From Dactylosporangium sp040605635 (GTDB lineage: Bacteria; Actinomycetota; Actinomycetes; Mycobacteriales; Micromonosporaceae): DNA of 64,000 nucleotides. The notes under the pieces are model-generated. The model worked only from the letters and a program-made list of their open reading frames with translations, made no database searches and had not been told where the DNA came from. Positions within the stretch are counted from its first letter, which is position 1. Each line of letters starts with the position of its first letter. The DNA is taken from positions 124,001-188,000 of the forward strand of contig NZ_JBEXDG010000011.1 in assembly GCF_040605635.1 (NCBI RefSeq). Reading direction: 5' to 3'. Positions 51,305-60,116 of this stretch are shown here, one piece after another. The position numbers were made by a program, and so were the translations under genes.

Positions 51305-53566
51305 GTGCAGGACCTGCTCGTGGACCGGCCCGCCGTCGAGTCCGCTCCCGCCCCCGGCCCCCGCCGACGCTCAGACCTTGTCGGCCTCGGCGTCGTGGCG
51401 GTCATCGTCGCGTTCGCCGCGCAGCTGCCGGTGCTCAAGACGCACCTTTTCTACTATTACGACGACACCTCGTCGGTGATCATCCCGGGCTGGCGCCTGA
51501 TCGGCGAGCAGCTGCTGCAGGGTCGGCTGCCGATGCTGGACGTCGACACCTGGCTCGGCGGCAACTTCGCCGGGGAAGCGCAGTTCGGCCTGTTCAACCC
51601 GCTGACCATGGCGAATGCCGTGCTGGTGGCGCTGCTGCCCGACCTGGCGGTCTCCGCCATCCTGATCAAGACCGAGTTCCTGGTCCTGCTCGCCGCCGGC
51701 GTCTACCTGCTCGCCCGCGAGTATGGCGCCAACCGCTCGGCCGCCGCCGTCGTCGCGGTCGCGATGCCGTTCAGCGGTTACACGCTGTTCTGGGACGCGC
51801 AGGCCTGGGTCACCAACCTCATCGCCTTCACCCTCACCGTCCACACGTGGTGGACGCTGCGCCGGTATGCGCGCGGCCGCCTGCACCCGGTCGTGCCGCT
51901 GATCGTCGCCGGCCTCACGACGACGTCGGGCAGTCCCTACAGCGTGCTCGGCGTCGTGGTCGTCGTCGCCGCGGTGATCGTCGAGCGCCTGGTCAACCGG
52001 CAGGTGCGGGCCGCGGTCGGGGTGGCCGTGATCGGTCTCGCCGCCGGGCTGATGGCCGCGATCGTCTTCCTGCCGCTGCTCGGTATGCAGCCGGTCGGCA
52101 CCCGCCAGGCCGGCGGCGTCTTCAACACCGGCCAGCTCGTGCCTGGCCTCGGCCAGCTGCTCAACCTGAGCGCCCCGACGTATGTGCCGCGCCTCTACAC
52201 CTTCGGGCCCGCCACCACCCCGATCGCCTACCTGGCGTGGTTCATCGTGCCGCTGCTGCCGTGGTTCGCCTGGCCGGCGCTGCGGGAGTTCCGCGCCCGG
52301 GCCGGCATCGCCGCCGTCGGCGTCGCCTACCTGGCGCTGACCCTGGCCCCGTCCAACCTGTGGATGTTCCGCTGGCCGGCCCGGCTGATCGAATACCTGT
52401 TCCTGGCCGTCATCCTGGTCGTCGCGCTGCTGCTCAGCGCCGGTCTGCGCACCGACAACGCCGTCCGGCGCGGCCTCGGCTCGGCCGGGCTGATCCTCCT
52501 GTCCACCTACCTGGTCTGGGCCGACCGCCCCGACCAGACCCGGCGGGCCGCGGAGGCGGCGCTGGTGGTCGGCGTGCTGGTCCTGGCGGTCGTGCTGGCC
52601 GCCCGGCACCGGGCCCGCCTGGTCACGCCCGCCCTGATCGCGGGGACCCTGATGCTGCTGGTCCTGCAGCTCAACTGGTTCCCGCGCAACCGCGACATCA
52701 CGCCCTGGCAGTTCCCGCACGACGTCGCCCAGCTGCGCGCCGACTTCGCCGACCGGTCCGACGGCAACACGCTGATCATCGCGAACTCCTTCGACAAGAT
52801 CCGGGCCGTCGACAAACAGCCGGACCGGGCCTGGCGCGAGGTCCTGTTCGGCAACGTGAGCCACGTCGCCGGCATGTCCGCACTCAACGCGTACACCGGC
52901 ATGGGCAACCGGCAGTTCGGCGCCGCGCTGTGCATGGAATACGAGGGCAGCGTCTGCGACGACGCCTACCGGCGGGTGTTCGCGCTCGACCCCGCGACCG
53001 GCGTGCCCCTGGCGGACCTGCTGCGGCTGCAGACCGTCACGCTGCTCAACAGCCAGGTCCCCGGCACCCTGCAGAAGACCCCTGAGCTGCAACGGGATCA
53101 GCCATACCTGTTCGACCTCGCGGCGGCGCCGCCCGGCTGGGAGACCGGCGACCGCGGCGCGTATGCCACCGTGATCCGCCGGACCGCTGCCCTGCCGCAC
53201 CCGACGGGCCGGGTCTCGTGGACCTCGCCGGGCCTGACGGTCACCGCCGACCAGGCCGCTCATGCGTCTGAGGAGATCCGGTACACCGGCGGCGGGCGGC
53301 TCATCGTGGCCGCGCTGGCCTGGCCGGGCTGGCACGCCTCCGTCGACGGGCGCTACCTGCCGGTCGACCGGGGCCCGGCCGGGCTGATCCAGGTCGACGT
53401 GCCGCAGGCGGGCGAAGGGACGTTGAAGCTCTGGTTCGTCCCCGCCGGCCTGCGCACCGGCGTCGAGCTGCTCGCGGTCGGCGTGCTCATCGGCGCCGGC
53501 TACTGCACCTACCACACGGTTCGCGTCCGGCGACTTCGCCGGCGTGGCGCCGTTCCGGCCCGATGA
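51305..53566 (+). CDS. large membrane protein, GT-C/YfhO-like glycosyltransferase
   Basis: 753 aa with about a dozen membrane helices and an Asp pair in the first loop (HLFYYYDDTSSVIIPG), as in GT-C polyprenyl-phosphate-dependent glycosyltransferases and YfhO-like proteins. A soluble extracellular C-terminal region covers roughly 480-710, and a final helix anchors it. It would take the sugar from the lipid carrier made by the GtrB-like enzyme and add it to a wall polymer. AAGGAG lies about 12 nt before GTG 51305. The GtrA gene follows. Confidence 0.8.
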   Translation: MQDLLVDRPAVESAPAPGPRRRSDLVGLGVVAVIVAFAAQLPVLKTHLFYYYDDTSSVIIPGWRLIGEQLLQGRLPMLDVDTWLGGNFAGEAQFGLFNPLTMANAVLVALLPDLAVSAILIKTEFLVLLAAGVYLLAREYGANRSAAAVVAVAMPFSGYTLFWDAQAWVTNLIAFTLTVHTWWTLRRYARGRLHPVVPLIVAGLTTTSGSPYSVLGVVVVVAAVIVERLVNRQVRAAVGVAVIGLAAGLMAAIVFLPLLGMQPVGTRQAGGVFNTGQLVPGLGQLLNLSAPTYVPRLYTFGPATTPIAYLAWFIVPLLPWFAWPALREFRARAGIAAVGVAYLALTLAPSNLWMFRWPARLIEYLFLAVILVVALLLSAGLRTDNAVRRGLGSAGLILLSTYLVWADRPDQTRRAAEAALVVGVLVLAVVLAARHRARLVTPALIAGTLMLLVLQLNWFPRNRDITPWQFPHDVAQLRADFADRSDGNTLIIANSFDKIRAVDKQPDRAWREVLFGNVSHVAGMSALNAYTGMGNRQFGAALCMEYEGSVCDDAYRRVFALDPATGVPLADLLRLQTVTLLNSQVPGTLQKTPELQRDQPYLFDLAAAPPGWETGDRGAYATVIRRTAALPHPTGRVSWTSPGLTVTADQAAHASEEIRYTGGGRLIVAALAWPGWHASVDGRYLPVDRGPAGLIQVDVPQAGEGTLKLWFVPAGLRTGVELLAVGVLIGAGYCTYHTVRVRRLRRRGAVPAR

Positions 53567-53600
53567 AGTGCCCGATCGGTCAGCCCGTACCCTGGGCGGC

Positions 53601-54077
53601 ATGAGCGGGCCGGAGCGCAGCGGCATGAGCGTGGAGGTGGGGTCCGTCGATGTCCGGCGGGGGCGGATCGGCGCCGTCGTCGAGCACAGCGCCTTCCGCT
53701 ATCTCGTGATCGGCGTCCTGAGCGCCGCCGCCGACTTCGGCCTGCTCTACGGGCTGCACGGCGGCCTGGGCGTTCCGGTGGGGATCGCCGCGTTCATCGC
53801 GGTCACCCTCGCGTTCTTCTGCAACTTCGCCCTCAACCGGATCTGGTCCTTCCGGAGCCAGGCCCCGGTCGTCGGCCAGTTCGGCAAGTATTTCTTCCTC
53901 GGCTGCGTCAACTGGGTGCTGACCGCGATCCTCGTGACCGCGTTCACGGCGATGGGCCTGAACTATCTCATCGCGAAGGCCATCGCCCTCGTTTTGACTA
54001 CAGGCAGTAACTACATGTTGTACCGGTTATGGGTCTTCAAAGATCGACGACCGGCGACGCCGGCTGAGGTCGGCTGA
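53601..54077 (+). CDS. GtrA-family membrane protein
   Basis: About 158 aa with four membrane helices. The ends carry the family motifs FRYLVIGVLSAAADF and FALNRIWSFRS, and the C-terminus TTGSNYMLYRLWVFKDR. GtrA proteins are thought to flip polyprenyl-phosphate sugars. It is 34 bp after the GT-C-like gene, in the same operon. Start assigned at ATG 53601; the site upstream is weak. Confidence 0.88.
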   Translation: MSGPERSGMSVEVGSVDVRRGRIGAVVEHSAFRYLVIGVLSAAADFGLLYGLHGGLGVPVGIAAFIAVTLAFFCNFALNRIWSFRSQAPVVGQFGKYFFLGCVNWVLTAILVTAFTAMGLNYLIAKAIALVLTTGSNYMLYRLWVFKDRRPATPAEVG

Positions 54078-54269
54078 ACGGGTTGTAAAGTACGCACGGT
54101 CGTCCGACGAGTGCCCCGGGAGCGCGGTCGGCGGCACTGTAACCGGCAAGTGAACTTGTGTCCGGCGGGTTGCCGTTCACCGACATGTCCTTTAGTGTCG
54201 CCGTTCGTGCTGGCCGCCAGGCCGTCGCGCGCTTCACGGGGTGTAATCGAGCTGGCAGGGAGTGCCATT

Positions 54270-55802
54270 GTGTCTGGCGAGAAGCCGACCACTGTAGTCA
54301 TCGGGGCCGGTCCGGCCGGTCTCACCGCCGCTTACGCCCTGGCGAAGCAGAATCTGCCGGTGCAGGTCTTCGAGGCCGACAAGGTCGTCGGGGGCATCAG
54401 CCAGACCGTCGAGCGCGACGGCTGGCGCTTCGACATCGGCGGCCACCGGTTCTTCACCAAGGTGCCCGAGGTCGAGGCACTGTGGCACGAGATCCTCCCC
54501 GACGAGGACTTCCTGCTGCGCCCCCGCATGAGCCGCATCTACTACCGCGGCAAGCTCTTCGACTACCCGTTGAAGGCGATGAACGCCCTGCGCAACCTCG
54601 GCGTCTGGGAGGCCGTGCGCTGTGTCGCGTCCTACACCGCGGCCCGCATCCGCCCGCCGAAGGACCAGTCGCACTTCGAGGGCTGGGTCTCCGCCCGCTT
54701 CGGGTGGCGCCTCTACTCGATCTTCTTCAAGACCTACACCGAGAAGGTGTGGGGCATGCCCGCCACGGCCCTGCAGGCCGACTGGGCCGCCCAGCGCATC
54801 AAGAACCTCTCGCTGTCCAGCGCCGTGATGAACGCGCTCATGCCGAAGCGCAACCAGAAGGACATCGCGAGCCTCATCGAGGAGTTCCAGTACCCGAAGT
54901 TCGGCCCCGGCATGATGTGGGAGCGGTGCACCGAGCACGTCGAGAAGCTCGGCGGCACGGTCACGATGCAGACCTGGGTCAAGACGATCCACCGCGACCC
55001 GGAGACCAAGAAGGTCACCGCCGTCGACGTCGCCGACGCCATGGGCGAGCGGCGCGTGCCGCTGGACCACCTGATCTCCTCGATGCCGCTGTCCGAGCTG
55101 GTCCTCGCGATGGAGCCGGCCGCCGACCACGACGCCATCCTCGCCGCCAAGGACCTGCACTACCGCGACTTCCTCACCGTCGCGCTGGTCGTGCCGCAGG
55201 AGTTCTCCTTCCCGGACAACTGGATCTACATCCACGACCCGCACGTGAAGGTCGGCCGGATCCAGAACTTCGGCTCCTGGTCGCCGTACATGGTCAAGGA
55301 CGGCCGCACCTGCCTCGGCATGGAGTACTTCGTCTTCGAGAACGACGAGATGTGGGTCAAGTCCGACGAGGACCTGGTCGCGTTCGCCACCTCGGAGCTG
55401 GAGCGGCTCGGCCTGGTCAAGGAAGGCGCCGTCGAGACCGGCTACGTCGTGCGCATGCCCAAGGCCTACCCGACCTACGACGAGACGTACCAGCGCAACG
55501 TCGACGTGCTGCGGGCCTGGCTCGACGCGAATGTCACCAACGCGCACCCCGTCGGCCGTAACGGCATGCACCGTTACAACAACGCCGACCACTCGATGAT
55601 GACGGCGCTGCTCACCGCCGAGAACATCGCCTCCGGCACCACCCACGACGTGTGGGAGGTCAACGTGGAGGAGGAGTATCACGAGGAGAAGTCGACCAGC
55701 GACAAGCCCGCCGCGGCCGCCGGCACCGGTCGCAGCGCTCCCGTGATCCCCCGCCAGACGCCTCGCGTCGACGCACCCAGCACGGCCGATGTCGACCGAT
55801 GA
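54270..55802 (+). CDS. UDP-galactopyranose-mutase-like FAD-dependent oxidoreductase
   Basis: About 510 aa. The dinucleotide-binding motif is VIGAGPAGLTAAYALA near residues 9-25, then EADKVVGGISQT and DIGGHRFF, as in UDP-galactopyranose mutase/protoporphyrinogen-oxidase-like flavoproteins. The C-terminal tail is acidic. GTG 54270 has GGGAG 7 nt upstream. It overlaps the next gene by 14 bp. In the glycosylation island it likely isomerises or oxidises a nucleotide-sugar or lipid-linked sugar. The substrate is not established, and the length exceeds that of classical Glf. Confidence 0.85.
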   Translation: MSGEKPTTVVIGAGPAGLTAAYALAKQNLPVQVFEADKVVGGISQTVERDGWRFDIGGHRFFTKVPEVEALWHEILPDEDFLLRPRMSRIYYRGKLFDYPLKAMNALRNLGVWEAVRCVASYTAARIRPPKDQSHFEGWVSARFGWRLYSIFFKTYTEKVWGMPATALQADWAAQRIKNLSLSSAVMNALMPKRNQKDIASLIEEFQYPKFGPGMMWERCTEHVEKLGGTVTMQTWVKTIHRDPETKKVTAVDVADAMGERRVPLDHLISSMPLSELVLAMEPAADHDAILAAKDLHYRDFLTVALVVPQEFSFPDNWIYIHDPHVKVGRIQNFGSWSPYMVKDGRTCLGMEYFVFENDEMWVKSDEDLVAFATSELERLGLVKEGAVETGYVVRMPKAYPTYDETYQRNVDVLRAWLDANVTNAHPVGRNGMHRYNNADHSMMTALLTAENIASGTTHDVWEVNVEEEYHEEKSTSDKPAAAAGTGRSAPVIPRQTPRVDAPSTADVDR

Positions 55803-57225
55803 AGCCACGCTGCCGGCGGTGACGGAACCCGTCACCGCCGGCCCCTCGGGCCTGTCCCGCTTCTGGGGTCTGATCCGCGCGAACAAGCTCTTCACCGGTC
55901 TGCTGGCCGCCGGGGTCCTCCTCCGGGTGGCCATGATGGTCACCTACTACCCGGCCTTCGGCTACTTCATCGACACGCGTGCCTACATCCTGTCGGCGAA
56001 GAGCTGGGACACCGACCCCATCTGGCCGTTCGGCTACCCGTTCTACCTGTGGCTGCACGAGCCCTTCCAGCGCACCTCGGTCGTCGCCCTCAGCCAGCAT
56101 CTGCTCGGCCTGGGCATGGGCATCGTGGTCTACGCGCTGCTGCGCCGCCGCGGCCTGGCCCGCGGCTGGTCCGCCCTGGCGACCGTGCCGATCCTGCTCG
56201 ACGCCCGCGAGCTCGTCGTCGAGCACCACATCCTGTCGGACACGGTCTTCTCGACGCTCCTGCTGCTCGCCGTCGTGCTCCTGCTGTGGCCCAGGGAGCG
56301 CCTGCCGCTGTGGGTCGCCGCGCTGTCCGGCGGCTTCTTCGCCGCCGCGAGCCTCACCCGCACCATCGGCCAGGTCCTGCTCGCCATCGCCATCGTGTAT
56401 CTCATCGTGCGGCGCGTCGGCTGGAAGCAGCTCGCGGCCTTCTGCGTGGCGATGGCCATCCCGCTCGCCGGCTACATGGTCTGGTTCCACCACGAGCACG
56501 GCGTCTACGCCATCAACACGTACACCGGCCGCTACATGTGGTCCCGCACCACCACCTTCGTCGACTGCGACAAGGTCGACTTCACGGCGGAGGAGCGCGA
56601 GCTCTGCCCGCTGGAGCCGCTCGGCCAGCGCCTCGGCCCGGACTCCTACCTCTGGTACGACGACCCGACGGACCTCGTCAGGCGGTACAAGGACGACAAC
56701 ATCTACAAGTCCTTCGCCACCAAAGCCATCCTGGCCCAGCCGGGCGGCTACATCGAGGTCGTCTTCGCCGACACCCTGCACATGTTCCAGCCCGGCTGGC
56801 ACGGCCCCTGGCGCACCGAATGCGTCCACGACCGCTGGAACATGCCGTCTGCCGGCTCGGGCGACACCTGCTCGGCGACGCTGATGGTCAAGCCCTTCCT
56901 GCCGGGCGCCGAGGCCGTCGCCGGCGAACCCGCCAACTGGCAGAACAAGACCATGCACGCCTACGGCACGGTCTTCACCACCCCCGGCTTCCTGTTCGTC
57001 TTCATGCTGCTGTTCATCCTCGCCGCAGCCCTCCGCCGCCCCCGCAAGCAGCGCGGCTACGAGAACCTCGACGCCGTCTTCCTGGCCACGATCTCCGTCG
57101 CCCTGGTGATGATGTCCCTCGCCCTCTCCGCGATCGACATCCGCTACATCATGCCGCTGCTGACCCTGGCCCCGATCGCGCTCGCCCTCTCGATCCACCG
57201 CTTCCGCAAACCCGTCGAAGCCTAG
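55789..57225 (+). CDS. GT-C type membrane glycosyltransferase
   Basis: 478 aa, about ten membrane helices. The first extracytoplasmic loop has the acidic GYFIDTRAYILSAKSWD element, typical of ArnT/mannosyltransferase-like GT-C enzymes. A long extracellular loop (roughly 245-370) contains six Cys and probably disulfides (VDCDK, ELCPLE, TECVHD, DTCSATL). It would move a polyprenyl-linked sugar to an acceptor outside. It overlaps the flavoprotein gene, so they are co-translated. A large hairpin follows the gene. Confidence 0.82.
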   Translation: MSTDEATLPAVTEPVTAGPSGLSRFWGLIRANKLFTGLLAAGVLLRVAMMVTYYPAFGYFIDTRAYILSAKSWDTDPIWPFGYPFYLWLHEPFQRTSVVALSQHLLGLGMGIVVYALLRRRGLARGWSALATVPILLDARELVVEHHILSDTVFSTLLLLAVVLLLWPRERLPLWVAALSGGFFAAASLTRTIGQVLLAIAIVYLIVRRVGWKQLAAFCVAMAIPLAGYMVWFHHEHGVYAINTYTGRYMWSRTTTFVDCDKVDFTAEERELCPLEPLGQRLGPDSYLWYDDPTDLVRRYKDDNIYKSFATKAILAQPGGYIEVVFADTLHMFQPGWHGPWRTECVHDRWNMPSAGSGDTCSATLMVKPFLPGAEAVAGEPANWQNKTMHAYGTVFTTPGFLFVFMLLFILAAALRRPRKQRGYENLDAVFLATISVALVMMSLALSAIDIRYIMPLLTLAPIALALSIHRFRKPVEA

Positions 57226-57232
57226 ACAGCAC

Positions 57233-57283
57233 CTTCGTACACACGTTCCATCCACAGCCTGTGGATAGCACGTGTGTACGAAG
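57233..57283. repeat. 51-bp hairpin: 14-bp perfect arms with an inner 8-bp inverted repeat
   Basis: CTTCGTACACACGT (57233-57246) and ACGTGTGTACGAAG (57270-57283) pair perfectly. Inside, ATCCACAG (57250-57257) and CTGTGGAT (57259-57266) pair too. It begins 7 bp past the GT-C stop and may act as a terminator. The inner arms resemble DnaA boxes; a perfect box TGTGGATAA is at 57305-57313. Confidence 0.75.
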
Positions 57284-57317
57284 AGGAAGTTCCTGCTCAG
57301 GGCCTGTGGATAAACGG

Positions 57318-57352
57318 GAAGACCCCCGGACCCAAGTGGGCCGGGGGTCTTC
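57318..57352. terminator. bidirectional terminator between convergent genes
   Basis: GAAGACCCCCGG (57318-57329) pairs with CCGGGGGTCTTC (57341-57352) around an 11-nt loop, between the ends of the GT-C gene and the minus-strand GlsB-like gene. Confidence 0.88.
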
Positions 57353-57372
57353 CTGGGGTTCGGGTCGGGGGC

Positions 57373-57651
57373 TTAGAGGGCCCGACGGCCGCGTCCTGCG
57401 AAGCCGGCGACCAGCGCGACACCGATGGCGGCCACGATCACCTGGACCAGGAGCTCGCCCCAGTCGACGCCGGGGGTGTCGGTCGCGATGCCGACGGCAT
57501 TGGCGATGAAGGTGCCGATCAGGGCGGCAACCACGCCGATGACCATCGTCAGCCAGATCGGAATGTTCTGGCGGCCGGGGACCACCAGCCTGCCGAGCGC
57601 GCCCACGATCAGACCGACGATCAGCGCAGTGATGATTCCGGTGACGGTCAC
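57373..57651 (-). CDS. GlsB/YeaQ/YmgE-family membrane protein
   Basis: 92 aa with three membrane helices (ITALIVGLIVGALGRL, IPIWLTMVIGVVAALIG, LLVQVIVAAIGVALVAGF), full length for the transglycosylase-associated-protein family linked to envelope stress. AAGGAGG lies 6 nt before GTG 57651. Monocistronic, followed by a bidirectional terminator. Molecular role unknown. Confidence 0.9.
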   Translation of the reverse strand: MTVTGIITALIVGLIVGALGRLVVPGRQNIPIWLTMVIGVVAALIGTFIANAVGIATDTPGVDWGELLVQVIVAAIGVALVAGFAGRGRRAL

Positions 57652-57738
57652 TGTTCCTCCTTGTTTCCCGAAGTAACGGCGTCTATCTGCCGCTGATTCA
57701 GGGATGCCCGATCCCAGGGACCGTCAAACACGCACACC

Positions 57739-58956
57739 TCATCGACCGTCGACGAGATCCGGCGATGCGGGCGCCGGAAGCGGGCGGAGGACGCCGGCCA
57801 GCAGGAAGGCGACGGTCAGCAGGCCAGGGATCACGATGAGCGCACGGAGGACCGACATGTGGTCGCCGAGCAGGCCGATGAGCGGCGGGCCGCCCAGGAA
57901 GGCGCAGTAGCCGATCGACGCGACCACGCTGACCCGCCCCGCTGCCTTGGCCGGGTCGTCGGAGGCGGCGCTCATCGCGACGGGGAAGCCCAGGGAGGCG
58001 CCGGTGCCCCAGAGGAGCGCGCCGGCGTAGGCGACGGCGGTGTTGGGGCCGAAGATGAACAGCGCCAGGCCGGCCAGGGCGATGACGGCCAGGGTGCGCA
58101 CGACCGGGACGCGGCCGTACCGGTCGAGCAGCGCGGGACCGAACCACCGGCCGGCGGTCATCGCCGTCAGGAACACGGTGAAGGCGAGCGTGCCGACCGC
58201 GGCGGGCGTGTGATACCCGTCGATGACGGCGACGGAGATCCAGTCGATGCCCGCGCCCTCGGTGAAGGCGAAGGCCAGCACGAACACGCCGACGAGCAGG
58301 GTCCGCGGCTCGGTCCAGAATCGCAGGATGCCGCCGGAGGAGGGGGCGGACGAAGCCGAGGCGGGAGCCTCGTCGGGCAGGAACGTCCGGACCATGAAGA
58401 ACGTGCTGGCGCCGGCCAGCAGCGCGACCGCGGACAGGTGCAAGGTGACGGGGACCTTCAACGCGACCATTGCCGTGCCGATCAGGGCGCCCGCGACGGT
58501 GCCGACGCTGTATCCGGCATGGAAGCGCGGCATGATCGCCCGTTCGAGGTGGCGTTCGACCAGCGCGCCCTGCACGTTCATCGCGACGTCCCAGGCGCCG
58601 TTGGCGAAGCCGAACGCGAAGAGGCCGAGCACGACCGGCGGCACGCCGAGGTGATACCCGGTGGCGACGACCACCAGACCGACGGTGAGCAGCACGGCCA
58701 TCGTGGCAACGGTGGCCCGCGAGCCGAGACGCGCGACGATCTGGCCCGACAGCACGAGCGAGACGATCGAGCCGGCGGCGATGGCGACGAGGACCAGTCC
58801 GAGCTGGGAAGGCCCGAGGCGCAGGTCGTCGCGGATCTGCGGGATGCGCGTCGCCCAGCTCGCCATGGCGAAACCGGACCAGATGAAGGCGGCGTAGACG
58901 GCGCGGGTCGCGGCGCGCAGCGAGGTGGTGGACGCCGGCCCGGCGGTCAGGGTCAT
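57739..58956 (-). CDS. MFS transporter
   Basis: 405 aa, about twelve membrane helices. It contains the MFS loop pattern SGQIVARLGSRA after helix 2 and a second-half counterpart (GPALLDRYGRVPVV). It is likely an efflux or uptake permease; the FucP/YbjJ-type start (FIWSGFAMASWATRIPQIRDD) points to the latter subfamily. The start overlaps the TetR stop by 4 bp (ATGA), so the transporter is in that regulator's operon. Confidence 0.9.
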   Translation of the reverse strand: MTLTAGPASTTSLRAATRAVYAAFIWSGFAMASWATRIPQIRDDLRLGPSQLGLVLVAIAAGSIVSLVLSGQIVARLGSRATVATMAVLLTVGLVVVATGYHLGVPPVVLGLFAFGFANGAWDVAMNVQGALVERHLERAIMPRFHAGYSVGTVAGALIGTAMVALKVPVTLHLSAVALLAGASTFFMVRTFLPDEAPASASSAPSSGGILRFWTEPRTLLVGVFVLAFAFTEGAGIDWISVAVIDGYHTPAAVGTLAFTVFLTAMTAGRWFGPALLDRYGRVPVVRTLAVIALAGLALFIFGPNTAVAYAGALLWGTGASLGFPVAMSAASDDPAKAAGRVSVVASIGYCAFLGGPPLIGLLGDHMSVLRALIVIPGLLTVAFLLAGVLRPLPAPASPDLVDGR

Positions 58957-59507
58957 CGAGGGTCTCCGAGGGTGCGGGCCACGATCACGCGGATGTCGGA
59001 GCGTGATACGGGTGCCGTTGACAGTGTCTTGTGCATGACCAGGCCCTCGATCAGGGCGTCGACGCCCCGTGCGGTGGTCGGGTCGACGAAGCGTTCGAGC
59101 ACGGCGCGGCTGGTGCGCATCCAGGTCTCGGTGATGGTGCGCAGCGAGGGGTCGCGCAGCGCGGCCAGGTACAGCTCATAGGCGACGGCCCAGTCGGCGG
59201 TGTCCGCGCCGGCGTCGCCGTGGATCAGGTCGGTGAGCGCCTCGATCAGCGCGTCATGCGTGTGCACGTCCAGGAAATGCGACTCGTAGGCCGCCGACAT
59301 GCGCTCGGCGTGCCGCTGGAACGCCTGGGCGCGCAGGTCGTCGAGGCCGCTGAAGTGGTACGTCAGCGAGCCGAGCGGCACGTCGGCGGCCGTCGCGATG
59401 AGCCGGTGTGTGGTGCCCGCGACGCCGTGCTCGGCGATGACCGAGATGGCCGCGTCGACGATGCGGTCCTTGCGGTTGGGGTCGTGGCGCCGGGTCCCGG
59501 TGGCCAT
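58953..59507 (-). CDS. TetR-family transcription regulator
   Basis: 184 aa with N-terminal HTH (VAGTTHRLIATAADVPLGSL, about residues 29-48) and a full ligand domain of the PhlF/QacR type. It lies between an acetyltransferase gene (stop 2 bp upstream) and an MFS gene (4-bp overlap). It most likely represses this operon by binding the two perfect repeats at 60069-60107, lifted by the ligand that the MFS protein transports. Confidence 0.9.
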   Translation of the reverse strand: MATGTRRHDPNRKDRIVDAAISVIAEHGVAGTTHRLIATAADVPLGSLTYHFSGLDDLRAQAFQRHAERMSAAYESHFLDVHTHDALIEALTDLIHGDAGADTADWAVAYELYLAALRDPSLRTITETWMRTSRAVLERFVDPTTARGVDALIEGLVMHKTLSTAPVSRSDIRVIVARTLGDPR

Positions 59508-59508
59508 C

Positions 59509-60069
59509 TCAAAGTGCCCGGACGATCCGGGCCGGGTTGCCGACCGCGAGCACGCCCGAGGGCAGGTCGCGGACCACGACCGACCCGGCCCCGACGACCG
59601 TGTCGGCGCCGATCGTGACCCCGGGGCAGACGATGACGCCGCCGCCGAGCCAGACGTTGTCGCCGATGACGATCGGCTTCGCCGCCTCCCACTTGTCCCG
59701 CCGCGGCCCCGGCTCCAGCGGGTGGGTGGACGTCAGCAGCTGCACGCCGGGGCCGATCTGCACGTCGTCGCCGACCGTGATGGTGGCGACGTCGTTGCAC
59801 ACGAGGCCCCAGTTGGCGAACGCCCGGGCGCCGAAGCTCGTCTGATACCCGTAGTCGCACCGCAGCGGCGGCCGGATGTAGGCGCCCTCGCCGTAGCGGC
59901 CGAGCAGCGACGTCAGCACCTCCCGCCGACCGGCCTGGTCGGTGGGGTCCATCGTGTTGAACCGATGGGTGAGCGACTGCGCGCGGGCGTCGTCGGCGGC
60001 CAGTTGCGGGTCGTCTGCGATGTACAGCTCGCCGGCCAGCATCCGCTCGCGCATGGTCTTCCCGGTCAT
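59509..60069 (-). CDS. maltose-O-acetyltransferase-like hexapeptide acetyltransferase
   Basis: About 186 aa. The N-terminal Maa cap (TMRERMLAGELYIADDPQLA) precedes a left-handed beta-helix with hexapeptide repeats (IVIGDNVWLGGGVIVCPGV, TVVGAGSVVVRDLPSG). The catalytic His lies in LTSTHPLEP. It O-acetylates a sugar or small glycoside with acetyl-CoA in the cytoplasm. First gene of the operon with tetR and the MFS gene. ATG 60069 overlaps the first operator. Detoxification followed by export is plausible. Confidence 0.88.
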   Translation of the reverse strand: MTGKTMRERMLAGELYIADDPQLAADDARAQSLTHRFNTMDPTDQAGRREVLTSLLGRYGEGAYIRPPLRCDYGYQTSFGARAFANWGLVCNDVATITVGDDVQIGPGVQLLTSTHPLEPGPRRDKWEAAKPIVIGDNVWLGGGVIVCPGVTIGADTVVGAGSVVVRDLPSGVLAVGNPARIVRAL

Positions 60070-60107
60070 GTGTACAACCGTACACATGATGTGTACATCT
60101 GTACACA
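60069..60107 (-). promoter_or_regulatory. twin operator TGTGTAC-N4-GTACACA (two copies)
   Basis: Two perfect 7-bp inverted repeats lie at 60069-60086 (spacer AACC) and 60090-60107 (spacer ATCT). Their centres are 21 bp apart, two helical turns, so two dimers could bind the same face. The first overlaps the acetyltransferase ATG. The TetR protein encoded in the operon is the likely ligand-controlled binder. Confidence 0.8.
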
Positions 60108-60116
60108 GTGACGTCT

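Noticed and set aside
47453..57225. Secondary-metabolite biosynthetic cluster
   Set aside because: No PKS, NRPS, terpene or RiPP genes; the glycosyltransferases are membrane, lipid-carrier types.
57250..57313. Possible replication origin from DnaA-like boxes
   Set aside because: Only three box-like sites, one exact, without an AT-rich unwinding region or dnaA/dnaN genes nearby.
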